A stretch of 64,000 nt of DNA from Glandiceps talaboti (GCF_964340395.1 NC_135551.1:24127003-24191002), one strand, 5' to 3'. Numbered from the stretch's first letter, positions 24,101 to 49,764 are shown. A program made the numbers and translations. The notes: a model not told the origin generated them from the sequence alone.

Positions 24101-26439
24101 TAGCTAATTATAAAAGTACTCAGTCAAATGTGATAAGTAGGTCTTTACAAGTGAATCTGCCAACTGATGGAACTGTACTGGTTTAAACAAAGAATTTTTT
24201 GTACAGATTCCTGAAAAACAACCAGCTGGCAAAACATTTCAGAGTAGCTTGTTATTTTTGCTGTTTTTAGTGTTTACAATATCTCACATACCATACCATC
24301 ACTCACTGTGTAATCTACCACATGCATCAAAAATAGTTTGACTTTGTGGCTATCCTAGTTTGCCTATGACATTACGTCTGTCGCAATACATGATGGTGAT
24401 ATATAACTAACCTTCATTCAACTTTCAGGATTTTCACAAGGTGTTCGTCGTGGTGTTGCTAATATAGGAACAATTCTAGGCCCACTATGGGCTGGTGGAG
24501 CTATCTCTATGTTATATGTAAACATTGGCGTCATTGTTGGATTAGTGTTCTTTATATTGGTAAGTTATGTATTATCAATCAATCTTAACATACAGCCAAA
24601 TTACTGAAAGCCATTAATTATGCAAATAACATATTAGTATTCATGGAATGTTTAGCAAAACCTCAGTAATCAGTTCTAGCTATTACCCTAAGGAACATGT
24701 GCACCGAATGTTGTTTGAATTAAGGCAGCTGTTTTATCTAAACATCTGTGTCATTGTTGGATCAGTGTTCTTGAAATTGGTAAGTTATGTGTAAAGTGGT
24801 ACAGTTCGTAACTGGGGGTCCTTTTTTGGCAAAAGTCAATGTACCAGTTACAAATACACAATGCACATTAAAACTTATTTCGAAACAATGCTGAGTAAGT
24901 GTGTACAACACAAAAAAAAGGAGAGACAGTGTCCATCAGAAGGTGTCCACCAGATTATGTGTAGATTTTCTTGTACAATTCCTTCAATGTTGTATGGAAG
25001 GAAATGAACAACTAACATATATATGTACAACACAAAAGGGAGTGCTGACCAGAAGGCATTCACCAGATTAGATGTAGATGTACTTATTGTACACTCCTTC
25101 AATGTTGAGGACAAAAAGTTTAACCAATACACACAAAATATTTTGATCAGCTGAGAGCTTTCAACTGCAGTGAGTCTTGTTCACTCTATGATAGATGGCA
25201 CTGTTTATGATCACGTCGCTAAGTGACGTGATCATGAAGAATGCTCACGTATATCCTAGGGAGAAAGTATCTTCAATATTGTATTATAAGAAAGAGAACA
25301 ACTATTAACATATATGCATCCAACACAAAAAGGAAACATTCACCAGAAGGTTTTATGCAACAAACATTAATTGTCAACGCTGATCATTTAGCAAATTAAA
25401 GTTTTTGTATTGTTTACCAGATAACAACACTTTTATTGCTGAACACAGCAGGGTTGTAAGTGAGAAGAGAGTTTTGTAAAATCAACCTGCACTAGCTGCA
25501 ATTTGGATAGTTTTCTTCATTGAGCAACTCAAGAAATATTCACTAAAAATTGTTCAGTTACTTATAAAAGGACATTGCATCTGTAGGTAGGCTAGTGACA
25601 AGTTTAAATCTTTAGCCAAAGCTTAGTTTTCAATCCGGTGCCATGTTAGTTTGGCACGCTAGCCTCAATAACCTTCATATATGGTAGTGCTCATTGAATA
25701 TTCACTATTGATGCACAGCCTAGGCCATTTACTTTCAGTCACAATTATTATCACATATTGTTTCACATAATTTCTTGTGAATGATTACATTTTGTAGTGT
25801 AAAATACAAATTTATTATGATTTCTTACCGTTATATGTACATACACATACAATTTTACCTATAAATGATTCCATACACCACATGGTGTACAATATTGAGA
25901 ATATAAAGTCATTATATCTAACAAAACGGTTTTAAAAAAGTTCAGTTGCAGCTAGTGTAGTCTAGAGGTTATCAATGGAAAGTCGATTTTTGCCAATTGA
26001 GGAACCCATTTTAGGGGGCTGTAACACAAAATACAAATTAATGACACTTTCTTACTGTGTTTTGTGTACAGCTACACACACACAGGTTTACCTATGAATG
26101 ATTCAATACACCTCGTGGTGTACAATAGTTACAGTAAGCCATGATATCGAACAGAACAGTTAATTCTGCCAATAAAACCTTCCTGCAATTACAATCCTGC
26201 CATTACAAAAACCTCAAACTGCTACATTATCAGTTTAAGTTATAAAGGTTTATATGTGACATACCTTGCTAGTGAATACTCCCTTTTCACATGTATATCT
26301 CCAGAAGGTGATTTTGATGGATTTTTCATAAACAATGTATTTACTTTTTCAGGTAATGATATGTCTGTCATGGAAGAGGCTCAAAGATCCAGTATCGTTC
26401 TGGTGGCTAGGCCAAAATGCCAGGGCTATCTCAGCATGA
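13270..26439 (+). CDS. MFSD8: MFSD8 (CLN7) lysosomal MFS transporter, copy A
   Basis: Exons: 13270-13345, 15349-15534, 19109-19171, 19308-19507, 20275-20839, 21590-21663, 22078-22161, 22939-23071, 23652-23771, 24429-24559, 26353-26439 (TGA); 572 aa, all GT-AG and in phase. The protein is a 12-helix major facilitator: helix 1 around ATGIFFLMGGVEY, motif A GKWHDKTGK between helices 2 and 3, helices from exons 6-11. The long acidic Gln/Ser-rich loop (residues about 190-364) between the two halves makes it longer than vertebrate MFSD8 (about 518 aa). A dileucine-like ETEPLM in that loop could serve lysosomal sorting. Vertebrate MFSD8 is a lysosomal membrane protein and its loss causes CLN7 disease; a chloride channel role has been reported. 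The start is the first ATG, just before RLKTKKRLTN. A second full copy lies inverted at 33313-47344. Confidence 0.9.
13627..14000. mobile_element. TIR element, hAT-like, copy A arm only
   Basis: About 370 bp with ends AATGTTGCACCCAG and CTGGCTGCAACATT. Inner reverse-similar sequence is rich in GGGTCAT/ATGACCC. The flanks CCTTGTCC and GCTTGTCC form a near-perfect 8-bp duplication, as in hAT elements. No counterpart is seen in the inverted arm. It is in intron 1 of MFSD8 copy A. Confidence 0.5.
14832..14873 (+). repeat. (TTTA)n microsatellite
   Basis: About ten TTTA units; inverted-arm equivalents at 45785-45832 and 46150-46320 have expanded. Confidence 0.9.
15025..15116 (+). repeat. (GA)n microsatellite
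   Basis: About 46 GA units in intron 1 of MFSD8 copy A. Counterpart (CT)n in the inverted arm at 45518-45621. Confidence 0.95.
16500..16785 (+). mobile_element. tRNA-derived SINE family A
   Basis: The tRNA-like head has an A box (TGGCAGAGTGG, 16508-16518) and a B box (GGTTCGAAACC, 16552-16562). A body follows with GGTACTCCAGTTTCCTCC, AACCCATGAGGAATGG and CTCGGGAGACAAG, then an (ATT)n tail at the 3' end. The duplicate sits at about 43755-44045 on the minus strand, and a body fragment is at 29425-29530. The head does not fold into a clean tRNA, so it is not called as one. Confidence 0.75.
17205..17460 (+). repeat. Tandem repeat of about 47-bp units
   Basis: About five copies of a unit containing AATGTTTATTCAGTATGTAGG, CATG and CCTTAAATGTACATATCT, in intron 2 of MFSD8 copy A. 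Confidence 0.8.
19570..19930 (+). mobile_element. tRNA-derived SINE family B, copy 3
   Basis: Best-preserved head of this family: a B box GGTTCGAGCCT at 19622-19632 and an A-box-like TGACTAGAGTGG just upstream. The tail ends in AT-rich repeats. It lies just after MFSD8 copy A exon 4, and the same insertion is present in the inverted arm (41675-42005), so it predates the duplication. Confidence 0.7.
20995..21375. mobile_element. MITE family 1, copy 2
   Basis: Homologous along its length to 675-1052. It ends with GGAACCACA, a T-run and GTTCGGCCTTA; the other terminus is eroded. It lies between MFSD8 copy A exons 5 and 6, and is shared with the inverted arm at 38300-38705. Confidence 0.6.
22270..22655. 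mobile_element. Foldback element with long TIRs in MFSD8 intron 7
   Basis: Outer arms of about 150 bp are inverted repeats of each other: GTGGCCATATGG near one end and GGTCATATG near the other, with ATGGCTTCCTACTTGAAAAA and GTTTGTAACTCAATACAT inside. The same structure is in the inverted arm at about 36650-36990, so it predates the large duplication. Confidence 0.6.
23040..23250 (+). repeat. Tandem array of MFSD8 exon 8 end plus donor
   Basis: Units of about 60 bp repeat the end of exon 8 (TATATGCCAAACTTACCAA) with its donor (gtatgtgaaatattgaa) three to four times. Later units are decayed. Present in the inverted arm too (about 35975-36180). Confidence 0.75.
24733..24795 (+). repeat. Copy of MFSD8 exon 10 end plus donor within intron 10
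   Basis: CTAAACATCTGTGTCATTG to TTG|gtaagttatgtg is a diverged copy of the exon 10 end at 24516-24572, including a good donor. The same copy is in the inverted arm (about 34490-34560). Confidence 0.7.
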
Positions 26440-26733
26440 AAATAAATTTGAATGTGAATAATTGGTGTAATGTGAAAACTTGAAACTTTAAAAATGTCTT
26501 TCAATGTGCAATAGCCTTTGTACTTGAAGGGTGAACGATTAAAGTGAAGCTCGATCTGGCATATATAAATCCCTGGAAAATTCATTGCCTTAGATGAGTA
26601 CACAAATGTCTGTGAATGTCCAACAAGTTGATGCATTAAAGTGTGCTTTATCAGGGAATTATAAACAACACTGATGACCAAAGACTGTAAGAAGGGCTTA
26701 CACAACAGTTCAAAGACGTAATTTAGAATCATG

Positions 26734-26739
26734 AATAAA
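26734..26739 (+). terminator. Possible MFSD8 copy A poly(A) signal
   Basis: AATAAA about 295 nt after the stop codon. Not supported by transcripts here. Confidence 0.3.
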
Positions 26740-28357
26740 ATAACAAATGAACACATTTATCTATTTGAGGGCATTTTTGCAACACTCTCCCAGAGGAATT
26801 TAGCTGTTTTGGCAGACAGTATTCAGTGCATATTCTTTGAATTGGTACTCATTTGCATATTCTTTGAATTTGTACTCATTTGCACGCTTGATGTCATTTC
26901 TATTGGTCCTGCTTGTGATTTTTTGAGCTTCATTTATAGCATGTTGATTATTGATAACTTCAAATTAATGCAAAACACATTTTTCATTAGTTTTACGACA
27001 CCCTGAATGCTTTAAAATCTGTAATAGTTCCAGCTACACTGTATTTCCCCTTTTGTAGACACGTTATTTTCATGTACTATTAGATGTATGCAGAGCACAG
27101 ATAGGTAATTTTGTAATAATAGTAATTGTGCAATGATATTATTGATAATAATACATATTAGTGGTTTTGAAACGTTTAAACCTATCACAGGTCTTTTCAG
27201 GTCTTTTGTAAAATGGGTATATTTATATCAGTTAGATAAAATGTGATTTTTTATAGCCAGAATCTTTTTTATTTTTAGCACAAGTGAACTGTTAAATAAA
27301 GGAAGTAAGAAGTGAAACATAAGTTTAATTTGATTTATTAGCATTTAGATATGTTAATGTTGAACTATGCAAACTCGTATCTCATGTGTAATTGACAGAA
27401 TATTGAGACATGCACTTCAAATCTTCATTAGCTGTGACCGGAACATTTTTCAAAACATTGTTTTGGTAGATGTAGTGACTTAGTCATAAAATATCATACA
27501 CCCTGAGCAGTATTGAATTATGTGCGGGTAAACACATTTGTTTAGCACTAGCAGGACACACACTATGGCACAATATATCCAATCAAATTGATTTTTGAGT
27601 CCACAACTAAAAATCAATGCCCCCCAATGAATCACGATTTCAACCTATCACTATAGTACTTGTAGATAAAATAGACCTCAAATTGACATGACATGACAAC
27701 AATTTTCAAAAAAATCTATTGTTGGATACCCCAATTTATACAGTGGACAGACTAGCTAACGGTTCGCAAGAGGATTTTTATCCAGAACTCATCCCATAGA
27801 AGTTTATATACAATGATAAAACCATGGTTGTAATAGTGTCCTTCATTGGCACGGTTTTAAAAGCATTTACAGTAGAACGGAGTATCTTTACACTTATTTT
27901 GCAAAGTATATGTTCCAAGTACCAAGGTTATTCCATTCATTTAAACCAGATTAATAATCATATGTTACTATAGTAACTTTTTAAAAGACCAATACGAATA
28001 ATATGACATTCTATATTTTTATACAATGTGTTTTATAATCATTGATGTGTTATTTATAAAATCAAGTTAAAACATTATCAGGTAATGGCAATCACCTGAG
28101 ATTTGTCTGATACATTTTACATGTAATGCAGAATTGTGATAAGCAGAGAAAATGACAACTTTTCAGTTTTAAACCCAAGTTCCTGTAATGTACATTTTGG
28201 TGGTTATTTTGAATATGTATATTTAGCAAACCTTATGTTCAACATGACTTTTAAATATAGGGTATTAAATGAATTGGAATGTAAAAAAGATGGCACTCCT
28301 GTTTTTCATGTAAAAAAGATGGCACGCCTGCTTTTCATGTAGTACGGAAATCATTTC

Positions 28358-28412
<55 letters not shown>
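28358..28412 (+). repeat. (TCTG)n microsatellite
   Basis: About 14 units of TCTG. Confidence 0.95.
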
Positions 28413-28413
<1 letters not shown>

Positions 28414-29424
28414 CCCTCTGTCTGCTCTGTATTGGCTTATGTAGAGATGACTGATTCAAAAACAACAATGGAAACCAGGCAGAAATGGCTTAGGACCTCC
28501 CAATTCCTTGGATTAAGTCTATTATACTCTGCTACTAATATTGCATTGAGTTAACAACACCATGAACAACATAAATTTTATAATGTTTGATATGGAAAAC
28601 GCCAAGAAAACCTCGAGATGTAATATTAGTGATGCTGTCAGTAAAAAGCAATCTGCGAACATTCGACCTTGTAGTCGATATATTAATACCACATAGTTCT
28701 CAGTGATCTATCCAAGGTATATGTTGTATATATAGTATCGTATCTGACATTCCTTAATAACTAAAGTAGTTCAAATGTTGCTGACTGCTTCCTGGTCTTG
28801 ATAATAAATGATATTCGTAATGATTCTGTGAAGATCTAAAGTAAAGATTGCCTTAAAAAGTTTTAATTCATACATGACTTTTAATTAATCGCAATTACAA
28901 TAACAAAGGATTATGGTCGTGTTATGTGATGGTACACCAGCTCTTTGATTTCAGGAATCGTATTTATATTACATCGATATTGAATGTAGTCTCGGATACC
29001 CAGACTCTCGCCACTGGAGGCTCTGCATACGAGAGTTCCTCGGGTGGAAGAGCCCCCAGCGGTGAGATTCCCGTTGGTGGCGCTATACACGGCCTGGCTT
29101 TCGTTAACTGTTTTTGTGCAGATTCTCATGGAAATGGTATCGTTCATCAAAGTATTTGTATTAAATCCAGGTCGCCTACCCCAGGCTGCAGCTGGAATGA
29201 GACAGTTCTTCATCAATCGACCGTTCAGTCCGATCTCAAGTGGTTTAGTCAATAATGATCAACAAATATCTTACTCAAGTTACTGTTTATGGCAAAATTC
29301 GAATTCATCAGTAACGTCACAGATCAGCACATCTCCAAAGCAAAGGAATTGATTGATTGAACACACTCAGATAAAGTAGTGAGCAAAGTCAACTAATAAC
29401 TTTAGTATGGCATACCCTTCCCGC

Positions 29425-29530
29425 CCTGCAAGGAACCCATGAGGGACGTACGGCCCTCATTTGACATCTTGTGAGACAAGCGCTGTATTAGCTAAAGGAA
29501 CCATCCATTACATGTACCAGATTTAAACTG
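29425..29530 (+). mobile_element. SINE family A fragment
   Basis: AACCCATGAGGGACGTACGG, TGAGACAAGCGC and AGGAACCATCCA align with the body of the SINE at 16500-16785. The head is missing. Confidence 0.5.
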
Positions 29531-30634
29531 AATGCCTTCTGTAAGGGTATATAACTATATATATAGTCTTGCAATTTCATGATTTATGCAAGAAATTTAT
29601 CTCTATATCTGTGATTCGTCGAGTCCCAATGAAAGTTAGTAGTCAAAAATGTTGTTGCCAGCCACGCCTACTATTCTCAGCACAGGAAAGCTTGCCATCC
29701 TCGACTTCACTCGGCTTTCGTGCCCCCTACATACCCGGGATATGGCATGTGCGTATTGAACTTCCTTCTGTCCCACCACGAATTTACACATTCCTTTAAT
29801 CACTACGGGAAAATTGTCAATATTTTGTTGAGTGGCGTGCCCTCACTGTGCACTAATTATATAGAGGTCACCATTACTGATACATTGTCGCGAAATTTTC
29901 TTCATAGGCTAGGTGAGGCTTGGTCTATTTTCCATATTTTGACCACACACATTTGGGTATAAATTATAGATTATTACACTTGTTGTGTACGGCTGGCAGT
30001 CTGCGCTGCCTAGCTTGCTACACGCTGCAATGGGCAATGCGGTAATGGCGGGAATGCCACGTCATGTGACAGCTCTCGCGTGATTTAAAAATACCTCATC
30101 AAGTGAGCCACCCCTTATTACACTTGATAAATATGTGAGAGTGTATACTAGTATATATCCTGAGATACGCATATACAGAGCTAGATAAAAGATTATGTAC
30201 AAGCCTTGCAACAAACAGCTAGCGGTAGTTTGTTATCGAGAGAAGTCGGAAAAGAACACGGGAAAAAAGGAGACGGTTCGAGGTCAATATAATACTTCCT
30301 AAACTTCTAATCGAAAATCGAAAAAGACACAATTTCTCTATATTCATCTGCACATGCGCATTAGTGTGTGAAATTTGAAAATGATAAGTCCATATTTGAC
30401 GAAATTGAAACAATGATAATTATTTCACCTGTTTGTGAACTCCGTGCTCATTGTAAACCTATTTTAAGGCCAAGAAAAAAAATTGTTTTCTGGTGAGTTT
30501 GAATCACCTAAATACCCTGCCTCGGTCTTCTTTTTTCTCGTGTTTGTCCAGCCAATGCAGAGTGCAGATCCAAGGGAAACACAAAATAAGGTTGGCACGA
30601 AACCCCTGAAAATAGAGTCTTTCTCAGTGTAGAG

Positions 30635-30885
30635 CACAAGTATAAAGTTGGCATCAGATTCAGATAGCATCATATTCAGCATCAGATAGCCTCAGATCCG
30701 AATACACCCGACGGCAGTGAAGCAGAATCCTTCCCTGTAGTCAAAACGGTATTATTTCAGGTTTGAGTCCACCGAGTGTCATCGGATCTGAGGCCATCTG
30801 ACGCTTAATATAACGTTCATAAGATAACGCTACCTGAATTTGAATCTGAATCTGATGCCAACTTTATACTCGTTCGATCGATTAA
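30635..30885. repeat. Foldback with GTTGGCATCAGATTCAGAT arms
   Basis: AGTATAAAGTTGGCATCAG near 30638 recurs reverse-complemented near 30855, and CAGATGGCCTCAGATCCGA-like sequence lies in both arms. Probably a MITE. Confidence 0.5.
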
Positions 30886-30910
30886 TTAATTTTTCGGAAA
30901 CGGTGATACA

Positions 30911-30960
<50 letters not shown>
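30911..30960 (+). repeat. (CA)n microsatellite
   Basis: About 25 CA units. Confidence 0.95.
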
Positions 30961-30964
<4 letters not shown>

Positions 30965-32282
30965 CACACGCACAGACACACCTAGACTTCATCGCTATAT
31001 TAAAACCTTCCTTACGGAAGGTAATAATTAAGTCATTAATTCACTGTGTATATATTGGGTGATTATTCTATGGCTATCGATGTCAAATATCAAGATGTAT
31101 ATTATCCAGTTCCTCTTTTTGAGTCTTTTATTGCGTAGTAGATATTACCTATATATCCGACTTATATATGCTTTGAATTGGCGTGGATTTATATATACAA
31201 GAAGGAGACGTTATTAACCCCGAGTTGGAATGACAAAATATCAAACAGCTGTTGTGTAGCAAGTGTTACCATCTCAGTAGATGTAATGCGCATGCGGAGG
31301 TATATGGAGTCAGTACTAATGCAGACGATGACAATAATTGAAGGGAGGATATGGAATCATACAAATAGCATATTTTAACTTCCAAGCACAAAACAATATC
31401 GTGATAAATGATTGTAAAATCTTAACACCAGAAATTGTTCTTGAATGCACTGTATAATTGACTTTATTGACGAATAATACAACTACAGTCATTTGAGAAA
31501 AGAGTCCTGTTCCGATTGTACATGTACATGCATAATGTAAACCGTAATACAACATGTGCAATTACAAGTTGAATTGCTTTAAAGTAAATAAAAGAAAACA
31601 TAGCCAATGAACGTTCTTCATGAGTAAAGTTATTTACATAACATCTATTTATATTTTGTAGGATAATAATAACTGGACTTGTGAAAATGGTGCACCAATG
31701 AGATATGCTAATTGGTCAAATGCCAATGTCACCACCACAAGGTTATTCATGTCATTAGAACACTGTGCAACGTTACGTAACTTGGTATTAGAATGTGTGT
31801 ATGATCTATGGTCTATATATGGCAAGCAATGCCTTGTTCCCAACACCAAGCATATTTTTGTGAAAGACCTCCACGTATAGAGAATCATTTGGGTTCAAGT
31901 GTCATGGCCCAACTTTCTTAATCTACACAATTAATACTTATGTAAAGTATATACTCAATGATAGCATCATCTTTGTGACAAGTTTTACTTTGGAATGTGT
32001 ATATAATCTACAAAAGAATCTACAAAGTATACTTTTATAGCCACCATCCATCCAAATTTGAAACTTTAGCAAAACTGAATATCGTGTACATACCGATTAT
32101 GGTATGTCACCTTTGAACCAAGTTTGAATGAATTTGGGTATTCATGTCAGCAATACAGATGGAAATGGAAGTATGAATGGACGTATGGAACCCAATGTGG
32201 TATTACTTCCCCATGGGCTTCATCCATTAATTGGAGATTAATAAAACATGATATTATGTTTAAACAAAGTCATCTGCCAAGT

Positions 32283-32367
32283 TCAAAATAAAGAAACATC
32301 TTCTGATAGTTGTTCAATATAGTGCTTTCCATCTTCTAAATGTTTCAAAACTTCTATAACTGCACGT
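32283..32367 (-). pseudogene. MMS22L: Orphan copy of the last MMS22L exon
   Basis: The 85-nt exon copy has an intact acceptor (tttcacag), a codon-preserving 3-nt deletion (one Gly lost) and the same TGA. No other MMS22L exon accompanies it, so it cannot make the protein. It lies downstream of and in the same direction as MFSD8 copy B, so a read-through transcript could splice into it, but in the wrong frame (copy B exon 10 ends in phase 0, this exon needs phase 2). Confidence 0.85.
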
Positions 32368-33312
32368 CTGTGAAACAATCAGATATTAGAATAACTTATA
32401 TTGTTTATAATTTCAACCATAGACCCTCGTTAGTCTATGCATCTACCGAATATATAACATAGAATAATTAATACATCGATATCACAAATATCTCTATAAA
32501 TTTTATTTCACTAGTCTTGTACTTCCACAAAATAATGGTTGGATTAATTTATTGAGTAAATGGAGAGATAAGAATGAGATAAATCAGTTTTACTAGTATA
32601 GTTCCTCATCATTATTCTCAAAAAAATGACAAGTTTTTATGGGGGTTTTCTACCCATATCAAGACTGAAATGCATTCAACAGTTTGATATCCTAGCTGAG
32701 ATGCAATGAAAGTATATCTGTGCTCTGCATACATCTACTTGTCGTAAAACTAATGTTAAATTTGTTTTGCATTAATTTGAAGTTATCAACAATCAATATG
32801 CTATAAATGAAGCTCCAAAAATCACAAACAGGACTAATAGAAATAAAGTATGCAAATGAAGCACCAGCTTACATGACTCCATTGAATACTGTCTGCCAAA
32901 ACAGCTAAATTCCCTTCTCTTTTTGTTCACTCAGGGCTCTGGGAGCGTGGATGCAAAAATGCCCCCAAATAAATAATGTGTTCTTTTGTTATTTTATTCA
33001 TAATTCTAAATTACGTCTTTGAACTGTTGCGTAAGCCCTTCTTGCAGTCTTTGGTCATCAGTGTTACAATTTATTGTGTTTACAAGTCCCTGATGAAGCA
33101 CACTTTAATGCATCAACTTGTTGGACATTCACAGACATTTGTATACTCAACTAAGGCAAAAAAATTTCTAGTGATTTAGTAATGAATATATGCCAGATTG
33201 AGCTTCACTTTAATCGTTCACCCTTCAAGTACAAAGGCTATTGCACATTGAAAGACGTTTTTAAAGTTTCAAGTTTTCATATAACACCAGTTATTCACTT
33301 TCAAATTGATTT

Positions 33313-47344
<14,032 letters not shown>

Positions 47345-47559
47345 GATGTTGTCATATATAGTATAAGAGACCGTAAATTTTAGTGTAAACTGTAGATCAT
47401 TAACTCGTAAATCAAATCGACGGTCGTGTCCGGATTCAATGATGCTGTATTGTCACTAGTGACTGCTGCATTTGAGCGTTGCTGGTTGAGTCGACATGTA
47501 CTACTCGAGAACCGGACATATGCTTTGCGTAAAATTAGGTGTTACCTTTATTTCAATAT

Positions 47560-47810
47560 GATTTTATCATTCAGTGGCATTATTTCTTGTTCCATCATTC
47601 TATCATTGTTATTTCACCATTATTTTATTATTATTTTATTATTTCATCATTATTTTATTCTTATGTCCTTTTTATTTCATCGTTATTTCATTATTTCATT
47701 CTTATTTGGTCATTATTTCATTCTTATTTGGTCATTATTTCGTTCTTATTCCATTCTTATTTAACCATGATTTCATTCTAATTTCATTCTTATTTGGTCA
47801 TAATTTAGGA
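47560..47810 (+). repeat. T-rich tandem repeat replacing promoter sequence
   Basis: Irregular tandem units based on TCATTATTT and TTCATTCTTATTTGG. They lie 216-466 bp upstream of the MFSD8 copy B start, where copy A has about 150 bp of GC-richer DNA. Overlapping open frames here are low-complexity artefacts. Confidence 0.75.
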
Positions 47811-47896
47811 CATACAAGTACACACCTCCTCTCGCGATCTGCCTGCGTTGGTCTCTCCTCGCACATGACAGTTCAAAGTTTATTAAATCTATCACA

Positions 47897-47906
47897 GTCA
47901 CGTGAG
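47897..47906 (-). promoter_or_regulatory. CLEAR-like E-box upstream of MFSD8 copy B
   Basis: GTCACGTGAG on the + strand, the duplicate of the site at 12846-12855. It now lies about 555 bp from the ATG because of the repeat insertion. Confidence 0.45.
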
Positions 47907-48059
47907 TCAGCTCACCGCAAAGTTCAAACTGACACGATGGACAAAGCACTGCACACAGGTGGTAATATATTTAGCATATGTACGAGTATAATATGCATTG
48001 AAACAAAAAGTCAATTTATCTTAAAATTATGAAAAACAGAGAGGAAATTGGTTTGATCA

Positions 48060-48900
48060 CTTAATTCTAAGACATGATGCCCCCCCCCCCCCTTCATTAT
48101 CATGGTATAGTCTTATAACAGTATAATTATTTTATTGGACATGAAAAAAAAATATCTAGAGTCAAAAACAACATACAGAAACAACAAAAACAAAAATATT
48201 TAGATGTACATATAATATAAAGCACTCTAAACTATAGTGTTGAAATATTTATATGACAGGTATTTGATCGTGACTGAGAGCAATCTGTCCTTGTGGCGAT
48301 CACCCGAAGCCGGCAAAAACAAAGGACACAAAATGATGGAAATAGAGGTAATAAAGACATATAGCCGCTTTCACCACATCAAATTGGACTCGGAGTGGAC
48401 TGCTTGACTAAATACTTTATAAGATAGCATTATACTCAATAAGCAACTACACATATTCAAAAACTAGTTTAATAGCAGTGACAGGTGTCCCGGGGGTCTC
48501 CTCCTAGAAGCCCTGGAGGTTTTTTGACATTTATTATAAGACAGCACCAACATGTATCACAACTACATATGGTTGTAATAGTTTTTTTCTAAAGTATAAC
48601 AACATCTTGACATTAAAAAGGTAGGGGAAGAGCTTGAGATGGGGATATTTTAACTTCTCGTAGGGGTCCTAGGGTTCTTTTTTAGTCTTAAAGTAAATTT
48701 TTAGGCTATTCAGAGCCTTTCAAGTAATTATAATAACTTCAGAGCTTTTAATACAAGACGGCGCCATCAAATATTCAGAAATTAAGCTATTCTTTATACA
48801 TAGGGTTGAAATATCACGGTTCTTTTTTAAAAAAAAGTTGTAAAAGGTAATACAAAGTACAATGTTTAAAATTAAAATGTCATTTACATTTGATTTACGA
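48060..48900. repeat. Old copy of GGGACCGG element interior, fuller version
   Basis: Counterpart of 12100-12700, retaining about 270 bp more (GGGGGTCTCCTCCTAGAAGC, GACAGCACCAACATG) that matches the internal repeats of 39741-41513. Confidence 0.5.
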
Positions 48901-49764
48901 AGAACAAAATGAAAAGTAGGTACACAAAAAATACTAAAAAAACCAAAGCTACAAAATAACAAAAACAAGCTAACAAACAAAAACGTCAACATTGACGTTT
49001 CTGTCAGCAAGTCAGTGAAACTAGAGTTGTATCCGAAGCATCATGAATGGGTGTGTGACTGCATGGATATAGGAATGTTAAAGTTAGAAAGGTATTAGTA
49101 TTGTATACATATGGGTATGTGCCGGGGTATATGCCACCCAGATGGGGTCTTCTGAAATTTCTCTCATAAGTCATTACATGGGACACGATCTTTAGAAATA
49201 CCTTCACAACATCAGAATAAGGTAATATTGACCGGATGATAGTGACTGGAAATCTCCGAGGCTAACAATGGGTTTGTTTTGGGATTAATATTATGAATTT
49301 TTTTTTCGAACTTAGACGACCGTGTACCCGTCTGAAAATTTGAGGAGTTGGCCTACCCACCCCTCCCCGTCGTGGATGTGACCCGGGGGTTAATCAAGTT
49401 GAACAGAAATGTTCATGATATTACCCAACAAACGCATGATAAATTCTTTTTATGTAAATGTGTCACGCCTACAAATTTCTCAGTGGCATTGCAATTAATT
49501 TTCGTCAACGTTTGCAACTATTTTTCTGATGAAAGACGAGGCAACTGGTCGTGCTTAACCGCATTACAACAGGAAATCCCGTAAATCGTGCCGCTTGAAT
49601 AAAATAAACCTTCAAGTGAAAGTCATCTTAGAAATGTAGTTTATTGATTAGCAATGGATAATAACTTTCTTTTGTGCTATAGATAATACTTTGATATATA
49701 TTTTAATGAAAACAGAGCACGTGGTGAAATTATACATGTATTGTAAACAATTCACAAATATAAA

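Larger units (their letters stand above)
10054..27105 (+). repeat. Large segmental duplication, direct arm (A+B)
   Basis: This 17-kb block has an inverted homologue at 31267-49357, but in two pieces with the order swapped. Part A is 10054-11494 (MMS22L last intron, last exon and 3' flank). Part B is 11491-27105 (MFSD8 with upstream and downstream DNA). Homology stops abruptly at ACTTTCATTGC (10054) and at GCAGAGCACAGATA (27105). MMS22L itself is not broken by the left end, which lies within its last intron. Confidence 0.9.
27106..31266. other. Unique spacer between the two arms
   Basis: No recognisable gene. It holds a (TCTG)n microsatellite (28358-28412), a GC-richer patch with ORFs on both strands (28910-29255), a SINE fragment (29425-29530), a foldback (about 30635-30885) and a (CA)n tract (30911-30960). 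It separates the arms of the inverted duplication and is not itself duplicated. Confidence 0.7.

Noticed and set aside
10054-27105. Plain inverted duplication by fold-back
   Set aside because: That would place A' after B' (near 49 kb), whereas A' is before B' at 31.3 kb.
27106-31266. Hidden gene or retrovirus-like element in the spacer
   Set aside because: No reverse transcriptase, integrase, gag-like or other domain, and no consistent chain of exons, could be seen.
47426-48032. Three overlapping long open frames
   Set aside because: They are the T-rich tandem repeat in shifted frames.
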